A stretch of DNA of 64,000 nt, taken from assembly GCF_910589235.1 (NCBI RefSeq), contig NC_060960.1, positions 10,365,119-10,429,118 of the forward strand, given 5' to 3'. Numbering within the stretch: the first letter of the stretch is position 1; each line of letters opens with the position of its first letter. Below the pieces are notes generated by a model, which worked only from the letters and a program-made list of their open reading frames with translations, was not told the DNA's origin and made no database searches. This document shows positions 52,622 to 63,501 of the stretch, one piece after another. The position numbers were made by a program, and so were the translations under genes. This DNA comes from Vespa crabro (taxonomy: Eukaryota > Arthropoda > Insecta > Hymenoptera > Vespidae).

Positions 52622-53082
52622 TTAATATACATATATCATTGTAATATATTAATTTGATTAATTTCAGTCCGACGTAAGTCCAGTATTACCTTTGGTAGTT
52701 CTCGGATTATTATCCTTCATAGATGCATTTTTAACTTTGTTATTACCAGAAACTTTAAATCAGGATTTACCTGAATCTTTACAAGAAGGAAATGATTTTG
52801 GCAGGGAACAAAGTTTCTGGTGGATTCCATGCATAACATCGTAAGTTATCTACTTATAATATAAACATATTATTTTTTCTTTTCTTTTTTTTTTCCTTTT
52901 TTATTATTATTATTATTTTTTTTTTTTTTCTAATCTATTATTCTCATCATATATGTAGATATGTAAAAATTAATAATATTTTTAGAACTCCAGTTTTGAA
53001 GAAATCTTATAGGACGAAGAAAGGTATGACGAATACTGCTTTCCACGGTAGTATCCAAAGAATTGATTCTACTAGATTATAG
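43487..53082 (+). CDS. SLC22-type organic cation/carnitine-like transporter (MFS)
   Basis: Twelve-helix major-facilitator transporter of the SLC22 group, expected at the plasma membrane carrying small organic cations, carnitine-like or imidazole compounds. Coding exons are 43495-43745 (ATG 43495; the exon itself opens at 43487 after TTGCAG), 49662-49872, 50099-50357, 51125-51317, 51452-51670, 51782-51996, 52214-52389, 52668-52840 and 52986-53082 (TAG), giving 597 residues. All junctions keep frame. TM1 follows GEAGRYQ. A large Cys-containing, sequon-bearing extracellular loop (exons 1-2) is typical of SLC22. The first MFS signature is GYIADHYGR (exon 3), PESARW is the family PESPRW motif split by an intron, a second signature is LDRWGRRWMG, and LPTVVRAQG matches the conserved TM11 motif. 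Drosophila carcinine transporter (CarT) and Orct-like proteins are the candidates; substrate is not inferable. Intron 1 is 5.9 kb; the rest are short. Confidence 0.93.
43746..49661 (+). other. 5.9 kb first coding intron of the transporter
   Basis: The donor is GTGAGT and the acceptor TTTTTATAG. Contents include ACAC-rich DNA with (GA)n (43760-44000), (TA)n near 44402-44441, (CT)n near 44718-44740, (GA)n near 45136-45179 and 45356-45400, (CT)n near 45604-45660, a long T-run (45850-45891), a G/A-rich patch (45975-46010), (TA)n near 46999-47060, a roughly 115 bp degenerate tandem array (47140-47425), (CT)n near 48090-48180 and (TA)n near 48620-48650. The block 46740-46980 is unique sequence without a recognisable exon. 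Confidence 0.75.
47140..47425 (+). repeat. Degenerate tandem repeat, unit about 115 bp, three copies
   Basis: The core AAAATCGATCATTTTTCTTCGTATAA recurs with drift near 47171, 47285 and 47396. Copies 1 and 2 also share ATTAATCATCCGCATA-like and AAATTGATTTATAAAAG-like segments at matching offsets. It lies entirely within the first coding intron of the transporter and has no coding potential. Confidence 0.65.
50358..51124 (+). other. Transporter intron after MFS signature exon
   Basis: The donor GTAAAT is weak and the acceptor is TTTTAG. The intron is AT-rich, with two similar segments of the form TAATATAA..TAATTAACTAAA near 50600-50690 and a (GA)n run near 50938-50966. No gene content. Confidence 0.8.
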
Positions 53083-54166
53083 CGATCGATGGATCAAAAT
53101 AATCTGAATAATCTATATCGGTGATGATAATAACCAAATCGTTGTAAATAATAATAGTAAATAAGTGTGATCTTAGATTTTAAGTAAGCCACTGATTGAA
53201 GTTAACGAAGGATCGGACAATAATATGTTATTAACGAAGTAAAGGAAATACGAATAATAATGATGATAAAAAAAAAAAAGGCGAAAAAAGAAACAAAACA
53301 AAAAATCTCAAGATACATATACATATACATATATATATTTATATAATATATATATATATATATATATATTTATATGATATTAATTTGAGTTTCCAAAGAT
53401 ATAATTATATATATATATATATATATAATATATATATATAATGTATATTATATATATTATATATATGTAATATATTATTAATTACATATATATATATATA
53501 TATACAATTTAATCATTCAGACTTGTATTAATCTTTGACAATGAACAGTATTACAAATGGAATGATTTCATACAGTATGACGTAAAAATGATAATGATAA
53601 TAATAATATTGATAATAATAATAAGAAAAAGAAGAAGAAATGAATGATATACTTGGGATATACTTTATGGTTCCAAGTAGTATTGACTTGATTCTATATT
53701 TTTCTTTTTCCTTTTCTTTTTCTTTCCTTTTTTTTTTCTTCTTTTTTGTTTTAATTATATTTTAATACTCGAAATTTAATGATACAATATATATATATAT
53801 ATATATATATCTGAAGATCAAGTGGGGATACTTTGTTCAAAATTAAGATAATAGTACTCGCAAATAATGCATGTACATAGATATACATACATACATACAT
53901 ATATACATACATACATACATATATTACATAAATACATAAATACATATATACATATATACATATTTCAATTTGTGCCTTTATCTTTGCAATTATTTGCGAG
54001 GAACGATATAACGTACTGACATTGTTTATTTTCTTTCTTTTTTTCTTTTCTTTTCTTTTTCTTTTCTTTTCTTTTCTTTTCTTTTTTTCTTTTTCCATAG
54101 AGCGATTTTTCTCAACAAACGCTCTCATTAAACTAGCCATTTTACAATTTATACTTGAAATAATAG

Positions 54167-54220
<54 letters not shown>

Positions 54221-55049
54221 CACACAAACAAATATATATTTACAATGCACACGATAAAAGTATAATATAATAAATGAATACGAGAATGAAAGTTAGTTTA
54301 GAGAATAAATAAATAGGATAAGTTAGATTAGATTATTTCTTTGGAATGACGTGTATTTTATTAATTGTGCAGTATATTTGAAGAGAATGAAGTAAAAAAA
54401 AAAAAAAAAAAAAGAACAAGACATTTTGTATAACATCACGATAATAAGTATGATTAAAGTCATACTGATATACGATGACTGATATCGTTTCAAATTGGGG
54501 GGGGGGGGGGCGGGAAAAAAAAAAAAAATAAAATAAAAAAGGAAGAAGACAATAAGCAAATAACATATTTGTATGAATCGTTAATGTTAGAAGGAAAATT
54601 TTAATAAAAATATTTGTTCTCTCGGATTTGCTATTACTTGCAAATCAGTACTATATAATTTATTACTATAATACAACGTGTTATATTTTAAACTGTTTGA
54701 TGTAAGCTTCGAGAATAGTTTTATTTGTTAATTACATGAGTCATCATTGCTCTTATCTTGTATCTGTTATAAATAATCATAATAAACCACCGAATTAGAA
54801 TCATTCGCGTACTTACAATATCTGTTCGCGATATTATTACGTTACATGCGCTATAAATTGGTCAATTAATTTATAAATACAATTATAGCGTTAATTTATT
54901 ATTTCCCACCGCTGTATGTTAAATAAGAGCTTCATAGGTTTTTTTCTTTTTTTTTTTTTTTTTTTCACAGCGCAAACAAGTGACATTTCTTTTTTGTTTC
55001 TTTTTTTCTCACGAACATTATTGCTCGTCTTCAAACAGGAATTTGTACA

Positions 55050-55086
<37 letters not shown>

Positions 55087-55533
55087 AAGAAAGAAAAGAA
55101 ATAAACAAATAAAGAAAAAAAGAAGGCAATCAAATAAAAAGATCATTTCTTATACTTCTCTTTATTTATTGCCTTTACGTATGCATACAAATGTAATTAT
55201 TTTCTAAATGATCAATATTATCTATTTGCAAATTAATAACAATTTGAAATAATAATTCGATATATTAGAAATTATGTAAATTTTATAAATGTACAAATTG
55301 TAAATTTGCTGTGTTGTGTGACAAGAAAAAAAAAAAAAAAAAAAAAAAAAAAGGAAAAAAAAAAAGAATGTATAAAATTTAGTAAAACATGAATGATAAT
55401 ACATTGTGAATGACGCAAAAATAAGTTTGTCAATTAATAGTATTCTTCTTTTACTTAATTTCTCTAACGCCTAACTTACTACGTCATAATGAAAAATTTC
55501 TTTGACTAGAAGAATACAAAATACAAAGTAATA
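53083..55533. other. Convergent intergenic interval between transporter and TRMT61A
   Basis: Contains the probable 3' UTR of the transporter. Possible + strand poly(A) signals (AATAAA) lie at 54269-54274, 54304-54309, 54603-54608 and 54781-54786, and I cannot tell which is used. Repeats include extensive TA tracts (53335-53505), (CATA)n near 53885-53920, (TA)n near 54176-54212, a G-run of about 12 bp (54498-54510) and long A-runs near 55053-55084 and 55326-55352. No exon was found. Confidence 0.65.
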
Positions 55534-55539
55534 TTTATT
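55534..55539 (-). terminator. Candidate poly(A) signal of the TRMT61A-type gene
   Basis: TTTATT on the + strand reads AATAAA on the minus strand about 73 nt after the stop codon, a reasonable position for the cleavage signal. A second AATAAA only 8-13 nt after the stop (55599-55604) is less likely. Confidence 0.4.
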
Positions 55540-55611
55540 AAGCATAATAACAATAAATTTAAGTTATCAAATTGTCTAAATTTAATATTTTATAAATTTT
55601 TATTCCTCGCA

Positions 55612-57140
55612 TTAAAATTTGTCTTCATCTTCTTCTTCTTCTTTAAGTGATCTTGCATGTAACGGTGATAACGTTGCAATTGTAATAAAACCTGTATGAC
55701 CAGGCAATGAATGAGCATGCGTTACAGTCAAAAATTTTTCTTGCTCCTGTTTGTCTTTTACATTTGCTTGTTTCATTTTTTCATACTCTTGCTATAAAAT
55801 AAAATATATATAGAACAAAAAAGTATTATGAAGTACGACATTAATATAACGCAGTGTTATTAAATGATTTCAATTGATACCTTATATTTTAAACAATCCA
55901 AATTTAAAACGGGTAAATTCTTATGTTGTACAGTTAATTCTCTTTGCAAACATTCATAAGTATTTATTTCAATGAAACCTTCTAATGTAAGTTCGGCGCA
56001 AGTTCTTTGAACTTGTTCGATACAAGGTGAAAATGAACACAATTTTCCTCCTATCGAATAAAAATCAAATATATAATTCAATATCATTTACGATAGAACT
56101 AATTAAATTTTCATATTACCTGACATCTTTAAAGCATTTATCGCATGCTTTATCATTAACCATGGATGCGGTAAATCTAAAAATATCGCATCCACTTTGT
56201 TTTCCAAATTTTCTCCAAAACCTTCAGCGCAAACATCTCTACATTCTACGGTAACATAATCATCAAGACCGTGCCTCTTAAATTCTGCGCTAGCAATATT
56301 TACACGCTGTTCGTGAAAGTCAAACGTATAAAGATAACCAGTTGGACGTATGGCACGAATTAGTGCATGTGAAAGAGAACCACTTCCAGTACCTAAAATG
56401 TAATGAATTAAATATAATCAATGATATAAGTTAAAATTGAATATATAACAAAAGTATATTACATTCATATATTTTCGATAGGTTAATAATATTATCATTC
56501 GATTCATAATAAAACAAAAAAAAAGAAAAAAGAAAAAGTAAAAAAATCTAAGTGAAAATTACAACAATAATAATTTGTTCAATTTACTGCTATAGGTTTC
56601 AAATATCAAATACGGAAGAAAAATATATGAAATATAAGTTCAAGAAATGTACCCAAGATTAGGCTTTTCGAAGCTTTTGCTTAAGCCTGTAGTTACTTTA
56701 GCCTGAGGGGTGGGGGGAGGGGATTTTAATTACAGATTAGAGAATTAGATGTATGGAAGGATTAAAGTTCAGCTGCTTTCTCAACCTGTCTCAATGATTG
56801 TTTGCCCTGGTGAAAGTTCCATCAAGTGTATAATTAAACTTATGTCTGGACTATAAATGATTTGTGTTCTATGCGGTACAGTTAAAGTCCAAAGCTCTGG
56901 AGTAGGTTGTAATACGTATCCCCATCCTCTGGACAATTGTACTTTGGTACCATATTTTTGACCGATAAGGGACACTACTTTGAGCGCGCCATAAATGGTT
57001 TGAAAAACATTTTCTACCATAACACCCTTCTTGTTCAAAGTTTTCGGTGTCACTTCCAACGAATGCATATTACCAGGTCCTAAATATAAAATAATAACGT
57101 CCCCTTCTTCTATCATTTCTTTTATCTTTTTAAAACTCAT
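55612..57140 (-). CDS. TRMT61A: tRNA (adenine(58)-N(1))-methyltransferase catalytic subunit
   Basis: Catalytic subunit of the nuclear TRMT6-TRMT61A (Gcd10-Gcd14 in yeast) complex that methylates N1 of adenosine 58 in the T-loop of tRNA using S-adenosylmethionine; its TRMT6 partner is not in the window. Exons in transcript order are 57140-56786, 56392-56120, 56050-55881 and 55791-55612, giving 325 residues. Junctions are GT-AG and in frame (phases 1, 1, 0). The start MSFKKIKEMIEEGDVIILYL matches the family N-terminus. The glycine-rich SAM motif I, spliced across the first intron, reads ETGTGSGSLSHAL. The catalytic-region motif is DAIFLDLPHPW. The C-terminus ends in an acidic EEEEDEDKF tail. 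Length is close to other animal orthologues (about 290-330). The gene is convergent with the transporter, so head-to-tail co-regulation is not expected. Confidence 0.95.
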
Positions 57141-57967
57141 GTTGTTTCGTTACAAAAAAGAAAACTAACCTCTTAAATCAATTCACTTATACTTGATACA
57201 ACGTTGTATATCGATTTGTTTACGCAGTGTTGCCAATATATGAAAAAAGAAATATGAAATAATATTCTTCATCATTTCCAGAAAAGTACGAACATATATA
57301 TATATATATATACATGCAAAATGATGTAATTAATAATGTTTATTTATTAATTATCTATAATTATTTATATAAATATCAACGAAGAGAATAAAGGTAAAAG
57401 ACGATGCGTCAAAATAGGCATCACTTAATAATACGTCGATAATTACCGACAGAGTACTTAAAAACTACATTACCGACATATATATATGCATGCACACGTA
57501 ATACAACGCACTCTGTATTACGCATAGAGAAACATAATAAGATTATTAAATAGAATAGAATTTGATATTGCGTCTATTAAAACAATTGTTCGATTTAACA
57601 TTGTTTTAAAATGTTAATAATATTATAACTATATAAAATATTATAACTTTGATTTAAAATATATATATATATAATAACTCGATAAAAATTTCGATTCAAG
57701 AGTCGAAATTTATGTATATCCAAAATTAAACGATTATTCGTGAAAATTAAATTGAAAGAGGGTAACTTTATATTTTTTTCGATAATATCTTCCTTTTTTT
57801 TTATATTTAAAGATTAAAATGGTCGGCATCCTTTAAATATGTTTACTTCACACAGAAATTTCGATTTTCAGGTCATCTCTATTTAAGAAAAGTAGTCATC
57901 TAAGGCGGTCACATTTGCCTATATATAAGGTGAACTATCTCCAAAATAGTCGACTTGTATAAAAAGA

Positions 57968-57999
<32 letters not shown>

Positions 58000-58930
58000 A
58001 AAAAGAAAAAGATGTTTAAGCTTCACTTTCACAACTGTGGTATGTAAGCACTTTTACGTATACGTATATATATATACTCATCAGTTTTTTTTTCTTTTTT
58101 TTTCTTTTTTTTTTACTTTAACCGCTGATCTCTCATTTCTTTACGTCTTCTAATACGTATTTGTAAATTTACTTCATGTTTTATTATCGCTTAATATCAA
58201 AACGACGGAGTTAACTAATAAAGATGACGCATAGAATTATTTCGAAGGATCATCAGTTTTAGATTTTTTTATTCGGGATCATCAATGTCCTCATTTTCAA
58301 ATGGAATTTATATGATATCATAGAATATGACTCTGGAACTCTGTGGCTCGTATTATTACGAAATAAAATCGTCGTTAGTAAAACGTGACAAAATATATAC
58401 TTTAAAACGTTTCAAATTATTCATTAATAAGTTAAAGAAAACTTTTCCTTTCTGTATATATTCTACGTGAAAAATTTCTTTTTAAATTTCCTTAAACGTT
58501 CCTTATGAAACATAATATTTACTTTCTTCAATTTATTACAGAACTATCGATACTCGACGAGGAAGTATGTATATAACGATAAAACATCGTTCGACGGCAA
58601 TTTATTATATAGCAGGAAGTTTTTTAATTCGTCAAATGAAAAATCTTAAACGAGGTGGGAAAAATTGAAAAATAAAGAGGACGTTCTGATTCGACGCATA
58701 TTTTCAGATAAAAATATCTTCTTCATAGTCGATGGAAATACAAGATCTGATTTATACGATTATCAACGAATATTGCGGAAATATCGTTCGCTTGTTTAAA
58801 ATCACCCAATGTAGAATGGTAAGAGTAAAGGGAGACGTGGATAAGAGGTGGAGGTGAAGATGGGAGAGGTGGTAAGGAAGAACGTGAGGGGAAGAGGGAG
58901 TGAAAAGGTTTTATTTGTTGCTTTACTTTA
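57141..58930. other. Upstream flank of the methyltransferase gene, no gene seen
   Basis: AT-rich unique sequence with short (TA)n runs near 57296-57311 and 57660-57672 and A/T runs near 57965-58012 and 58085-58113. The promoter of the minus-strand methyltransferase must lie in its first few hundred bases, but no TATA box is evident, as expected for a housekeeping gene. No exon was recognised. Confidence 0.6.
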
Positions 58931-58940
58931 TTAATTATAA

Positions 58941-59168
58941 GATGGAGGCATAGTTTCCTACAGCGTCCCACTTTGCAACACTTTCACTCTTCAACAGTTA
59001 CGTTACATCCAGCGCAGCAGCGCAGCACCGATGAGGAGCGGAGCTCCCTCCCGGCAAAGGAACAACTATCCTCTCGATAACTGCTTATTTGAAGAACTTT
59101 TAACAGAGAATCGGTATCGTCTCTCTAACACGCAATACCACTTCGATTTCTACGAAACTCTCTGCTAA
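58941..59168 (+). other. Unassigned open frame with a partial FGF-like signature
   Basis: The frame is open from 58941 to TAA at 59166-59168, with an internal ATG at 59031 (45 residues). The part DNCLFEELLTENRY fits the core of the fibroblast growth factor signature, C-x-F-x-E-x(6)-Y, and loosely resembles the vertebrate FGF1 segment around that site. The preceding Gly-x-Leu-x-Ser part is not at the expected distance, and the frame ends 17 codons after the Tyr without the downstream beta-trefoil strands. Possible acceptor AGs lie near 59001. A chance match, a decayed exon and a small unrelated coding exon are all possible. Confidence 0.15.
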
Positions 59169-59767
59169 TAGAAATTATGCAATCATACGATATCTCCATA
59201 TCCATTTTCTCTGCCGACAGGTACATGATAAAACAATCATTGTCTTTGATAACTTATAGAGATTACCTTCTTCTTCTTCTTCTTCTTCTTCTTTTGTTTC
59301 CTTTATTTCCTTTCTTCTTTCAATACTTTTATAAACGCCATAAGCGACTATCATCGACTACGTTTAAATCTTTTCTTTTTTTTTTTTTTTCAAGATAGTT
59401 TAATGGTTATTTATATCCAGGAAATATGTTTCGTTCCTTTTACGTAATATATATATATATATATATATATATTGTCTATGATCATAATTCGTAGTAAATG
59501 AAAATCTTTTAAAAAAAATATGAAGATTCTCTTTCCATCATATTCGAAACTCTTCGTAGTTATTTGTACCTCTTACGGCAACGTAAGTGAAAGTTGCCAA
59601 GTGGGACACGCGTCTTGAATCTTGACGGCACTTGAACGTTCGCCAAATCCTTCTCGCTTAGTTTCTCTGCCGCCTGCGCGAACGTTGATCTTTTGACAAA
59701 ATTAATAAAGGCACACATTTTACTGAGTCAATCCTCAACGATGCCAATCTTTCTCTGTCTTTCTTTT

Positions 59768-59811
<44 letters not shown>

Positions 59812-59901
59812 CTCAATCTTGTTTATTCTTTACGATGACGTTATTAGATGAAATGATTTCGTAAAGCAATTATTCATTTTTCCAAAGAAAATTAACCTCC
59901 C

Positions 59902-59957
<56 letters not shown>

Positions 59958-60738
59958 ATTAAAAGTAGATACCTACTAATAAACGACGTACATACTTGCA
60001 TGTATATGCAATGTGAGATACGCAAGAACGCGTGAGAAACAGAGTGAAGGATCATCGATGATTCTCGAGAGGTCTATTTCGTATATGCCTTACGCAATCC
60101 ACAAGAAGTTTCCAGTGCAGGAGCTTTTGCAATCGAACTATCTACTAGGTCATCCCATTTAACTGGTTTACTAGATCTCAAAAGATTTCATAAGAAACAG
60201 CGAACACGAAAGGCCGTTAAGAAAAAAGAACAATGCTCGGGCCTTACACGCACTAGCAAGGTACACATCATTACTTTCCATCGGACAAAGATTAATATAA
60301 TGCTCATTCATAATCAAATAACTGGACTAGAACTGTTTAATTAGGTAGTTCTTTCAACATTTCATTTATCAAGGAAGAATCTATGGAAAAAATAAAAAGA
60401 AAAAAAAAAATTAATTCCTTTCGAACGGGATGATATCTTTAACGAGTAAAAGGGAATGAAAATAAATTAAAAATATTTTGATCGATATCAAATCGTGAGG
60501 CGAAAGTGACGATTAAATGGTGATATTGAAATGCTTCGATAGAATCGTATAATGATACAAAAGAGACGGGGGAGGGGGGAGGAGGATAGGTCAGAGGGGG
60601 CGGGGTGGGAGGGGGGTTAGGGGAAGAAGAAAAGCAAATTAACAAAAAGAAAATAAATAAATTAAAAATTCTAGCCATGATACTTTCTAAGAGCGAGACC
60701 AAAAGTTGAAAGAAAGAGGAAGAACGATATCATTGAAC

Positions 60739-60786
<48 letters not shown>

Positions 60787-60887
60787 CTAGAGTTAGCGTG
60801 TGTGAAACGGTTAACAGTGAGATGGTAAGAAATCGATGAAAACTATAGATTACGTACACGTATTAAACGACTACTAACCCAAAAGAA

Positions 60888-60930
60888 AGGTAGGTAGGTA
60901 GGTAGGTAGGTAGGTAGGTAGGTAGGTAGG
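60888..60930 (+). repeat. (GGTA)n tetranucleotide microsatellite
   Basis: About ten perfect GGTA units in otherwise unique sequence. Confidence 0.95.
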
Positions 60931-61017
60931 ATTCGGTTTCGATGGGCCTTGGAGGTCATCGAAAAAGTGACGCTCGGTTAATATAATCGGCCATGTCCCC
61001 TACCTTTCTCGGAGTTG

Positions 61018-61056
<39 letters not shown>

Positions 61057-62005
61057 AGAGAGAGAGAAAGAAGTGGACCCAAGGAAAGTCTAACAACAAG
61101 GGTGCTCATCCTCTCCGGTTCGTATACTCCGCGTTCATCGACCGTTAGGCTCCTCTCTTCGAGTTCGAACGGCCTTTCCTTTTCTTCTTTCGTAACTAGT
61201 CCGTCGTCGTGGTGACGTAAAGATACTATTGATATCCCCGAGTTCGACTCAAGTAAAATCAAATTTATTACTTTCTATAATCGTTCAAGATGCTGCGTAT
61301 TATTTATATGTCACATATATATATATATATATACATATACATTAACATATACATATATATGTATATTATATGTATATATATGTATATATAACAAAAAAAA
61401 AAAGAAAAGAAAAAAAAAAACAGGAAAGATTAACAAATAAAGATACTTTCAGATATTACCGATTATAGACATGCTTACTTATATTTACGCACATGTTCTT
61501 TCTACAAATCGACGCTCAAATATCAAAGATTAACATGCATATTACATGCATACATACATAGGTACGTCATCCATCCTCCCTTCCCCCCTCCCACTCCATT
61601 CGTCTTATGTAAAACCGCAGGATGTGATCTGTCACTCACCTGTCATCCATAAAATTTCAACGGCTGTAACAAGATACGCTAATACGTCCAATCCTGTCTC
61701 TTATGTCTAATGAATAAAAAAGATAAAGAAGAGAAAGAGAGAGAGAGAGAGAGATAAAAAAAAAAGAAAGAAAGAAGAAGAAAAATAGAAAGAAAGAAAG
61801 AAAGAAAAGAGAGAAAAGATAGGATCTACATAATGCATACGAGTAAGAAACGTGTTTCTCTCTTATGGTCGTGTACTCACGTGAACGTAAATAGTTGACA
61901 CATAGTAAAAAAGAAGAAGGAGGAGGAGGTGGATGGAGGTGGTGAAGGTGCATAATGCAGATGAAGGAGGAGATGGTGGAGGATGAGCGTAGAGACGAAG
62001 CGTAC

Positions 62006-62014
62006 TTACTTACA

Positions 62015-62052
<38 letters not shown>
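62006..62052 (+). repeat. (CTTA)n tetranucleotide microsatellite
   Basis: About 45 bp of CTTA repeats with one CATA interruption near 62014. It translates as Leu-Leu-Thr-Tyr repeats, an artefact. Confidence 0.95.
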
Positions 62053-62054
<2 letters not shown>

Positions 62055-62272
62055 TGCCAGTGAGTTTTCATGTTAACCCCGGAGTTATAGAGAAAGGTGC
62101 CCCACCGTACTCGTCCGATATTAGAGAGGCGCTTCTTGACTTACGAAGGATGGTGGTGGGTATCGAGTAGGGAGAAACGGGCCTCTGGTCCCAATCTGTC
62201 TTCAGTTCCCATGCGAGCTTCCATTCGATATCGTTCGGTCTGCGCGTCCGATTAATATTTCATCTTTTATTT

Positions 62273-62316
<44 letters not shown>

Positions 62317-62502
62317 TCTCTCTCTATCTCTCTCTCTCTCTCTCTCTTTCTATCTCTGTCTTTCCTATCATCTGTTTCTCTTTATTTCACTAATTTTCTC
62401 TTTCTCTGTCTCTTTTTTTTTCCGGCTAAATAGACATGTCATCGCCAACGAGTTAACGTCCAACGAACGACCTTGAAGGCCTGGCGATCATTTGATAGAA
62501 GA

Positions 62503-62538
62503 CATAAAACTATACCCAACCGCTATCGTTTATCAGCT
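62503..62538 (+). promoter_or_regulatory. Candidate core promoter of the secreted-protein gene
   Basis: A TATA-like CATAAAAC (62503-62510) lies about 30 bp upstream of an initiator-like TATCAGCTT (TCAG at 62533-62536). The ATG follows some 40 bp later at 62575. TATA plus initiator with a short 5' UTR is common in insect cuticle-type genes. This is a motif-level inference. Confidence 0.4.
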
Positions 62539-62574
62539 TTTTTTTTGGATTGAAATTTCCCTCAACGGATCATC

Positions 62575-62942
62575 ATGTGGTCCCTCAAATTGGTAATTAT
62601 AAGGATTAATCGACTATTTTATATTATAAAGATAAAATTTTCTTTTGAATCGGAATAACGGATAAAAGTTATCGGATACGAATAGATTGAAAACGATCGA
62701 ACACGCTTATACTTTCATCGTAATAATGCGGCATCGCAAATGGAAACGAGGAAAGTCAGTTCCGTTCTGTTCAATTTGTACGTCGTATGTACTTACGTAC
62801 TTATTATACGTCTCCCGCCGTTGGTGCATTATTATTGACACGCTCGTTTTTCTCAACGGCTCCCGACACGCTCTTTCATTGTCGGCATTGAAGCGTTTTG
62901 ACGGTCAAGATCGAAATTTCACTCGTTCGATCTCTTACATGG

Positions 62943-63012
<70 letters not shown>

Positions 63013-63468
63013 AGCTTTTCTTATGAAGCATTTGTTCGTTTTATTCTTAAAATCGTTATAAAATAAAATTATTGCATAATTCGAATAGGTCAGATCTTTC
63101 TAACTTAAGAAAGCTAATCAGAGTTTTCTATGTTCATATTCGGACAAAGGGAAGAGAGGGGAAGGGGAGGAAGGGAGTGGAGGAATCAAGCGCGATTCAC
63201 TCGGCTTTAACCATATCGAGTACGCGAACTAACTCGGAAATCATTTATCGAGGCAAATACTATCTACCTATCTACCTAGCTACCTATGTATCTGTCCATT
63301 CGGCGTCGGTAGAATACAAATCGATCAGCCTTCTATGGACAGGATATCTTTTCTCGATAGTCTTGAATCAGGTCAGTCGGTTAATCACGCCATCGTATAA
63401 AACGTTTCCGTGAAGAGGATGATTTTTCTTTTCGATCGCGATGCGATTTCTTTTCGATCAATTTATGT

Positions 63469-63501
<33 letters not shown>

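Larger units (their letters stand above)
59169..62490. other. Intergenic DNA upstream of the secreted-protein gene
   Basis: Microsatellites include (TTC)n near 59268-59293, (TA)n near 59446-59472, (CT)n near 59778-59804 and 59909-59951, (TA)n near 60740-60784, (GGTA)n near 60888-60930, (GA)n near 61019-61048, (TA)n and TATG tracts near 61315-61390, (CTTA)n near 62006-62052 and (CT)n near 62277-62311. Unique blocks at 59570-59740, 60060-60300 and 62055-62270 have higher complexity but no supported exon; they may hold regulatory DNA for the gene starting at 62575. Confidence 0.6.
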
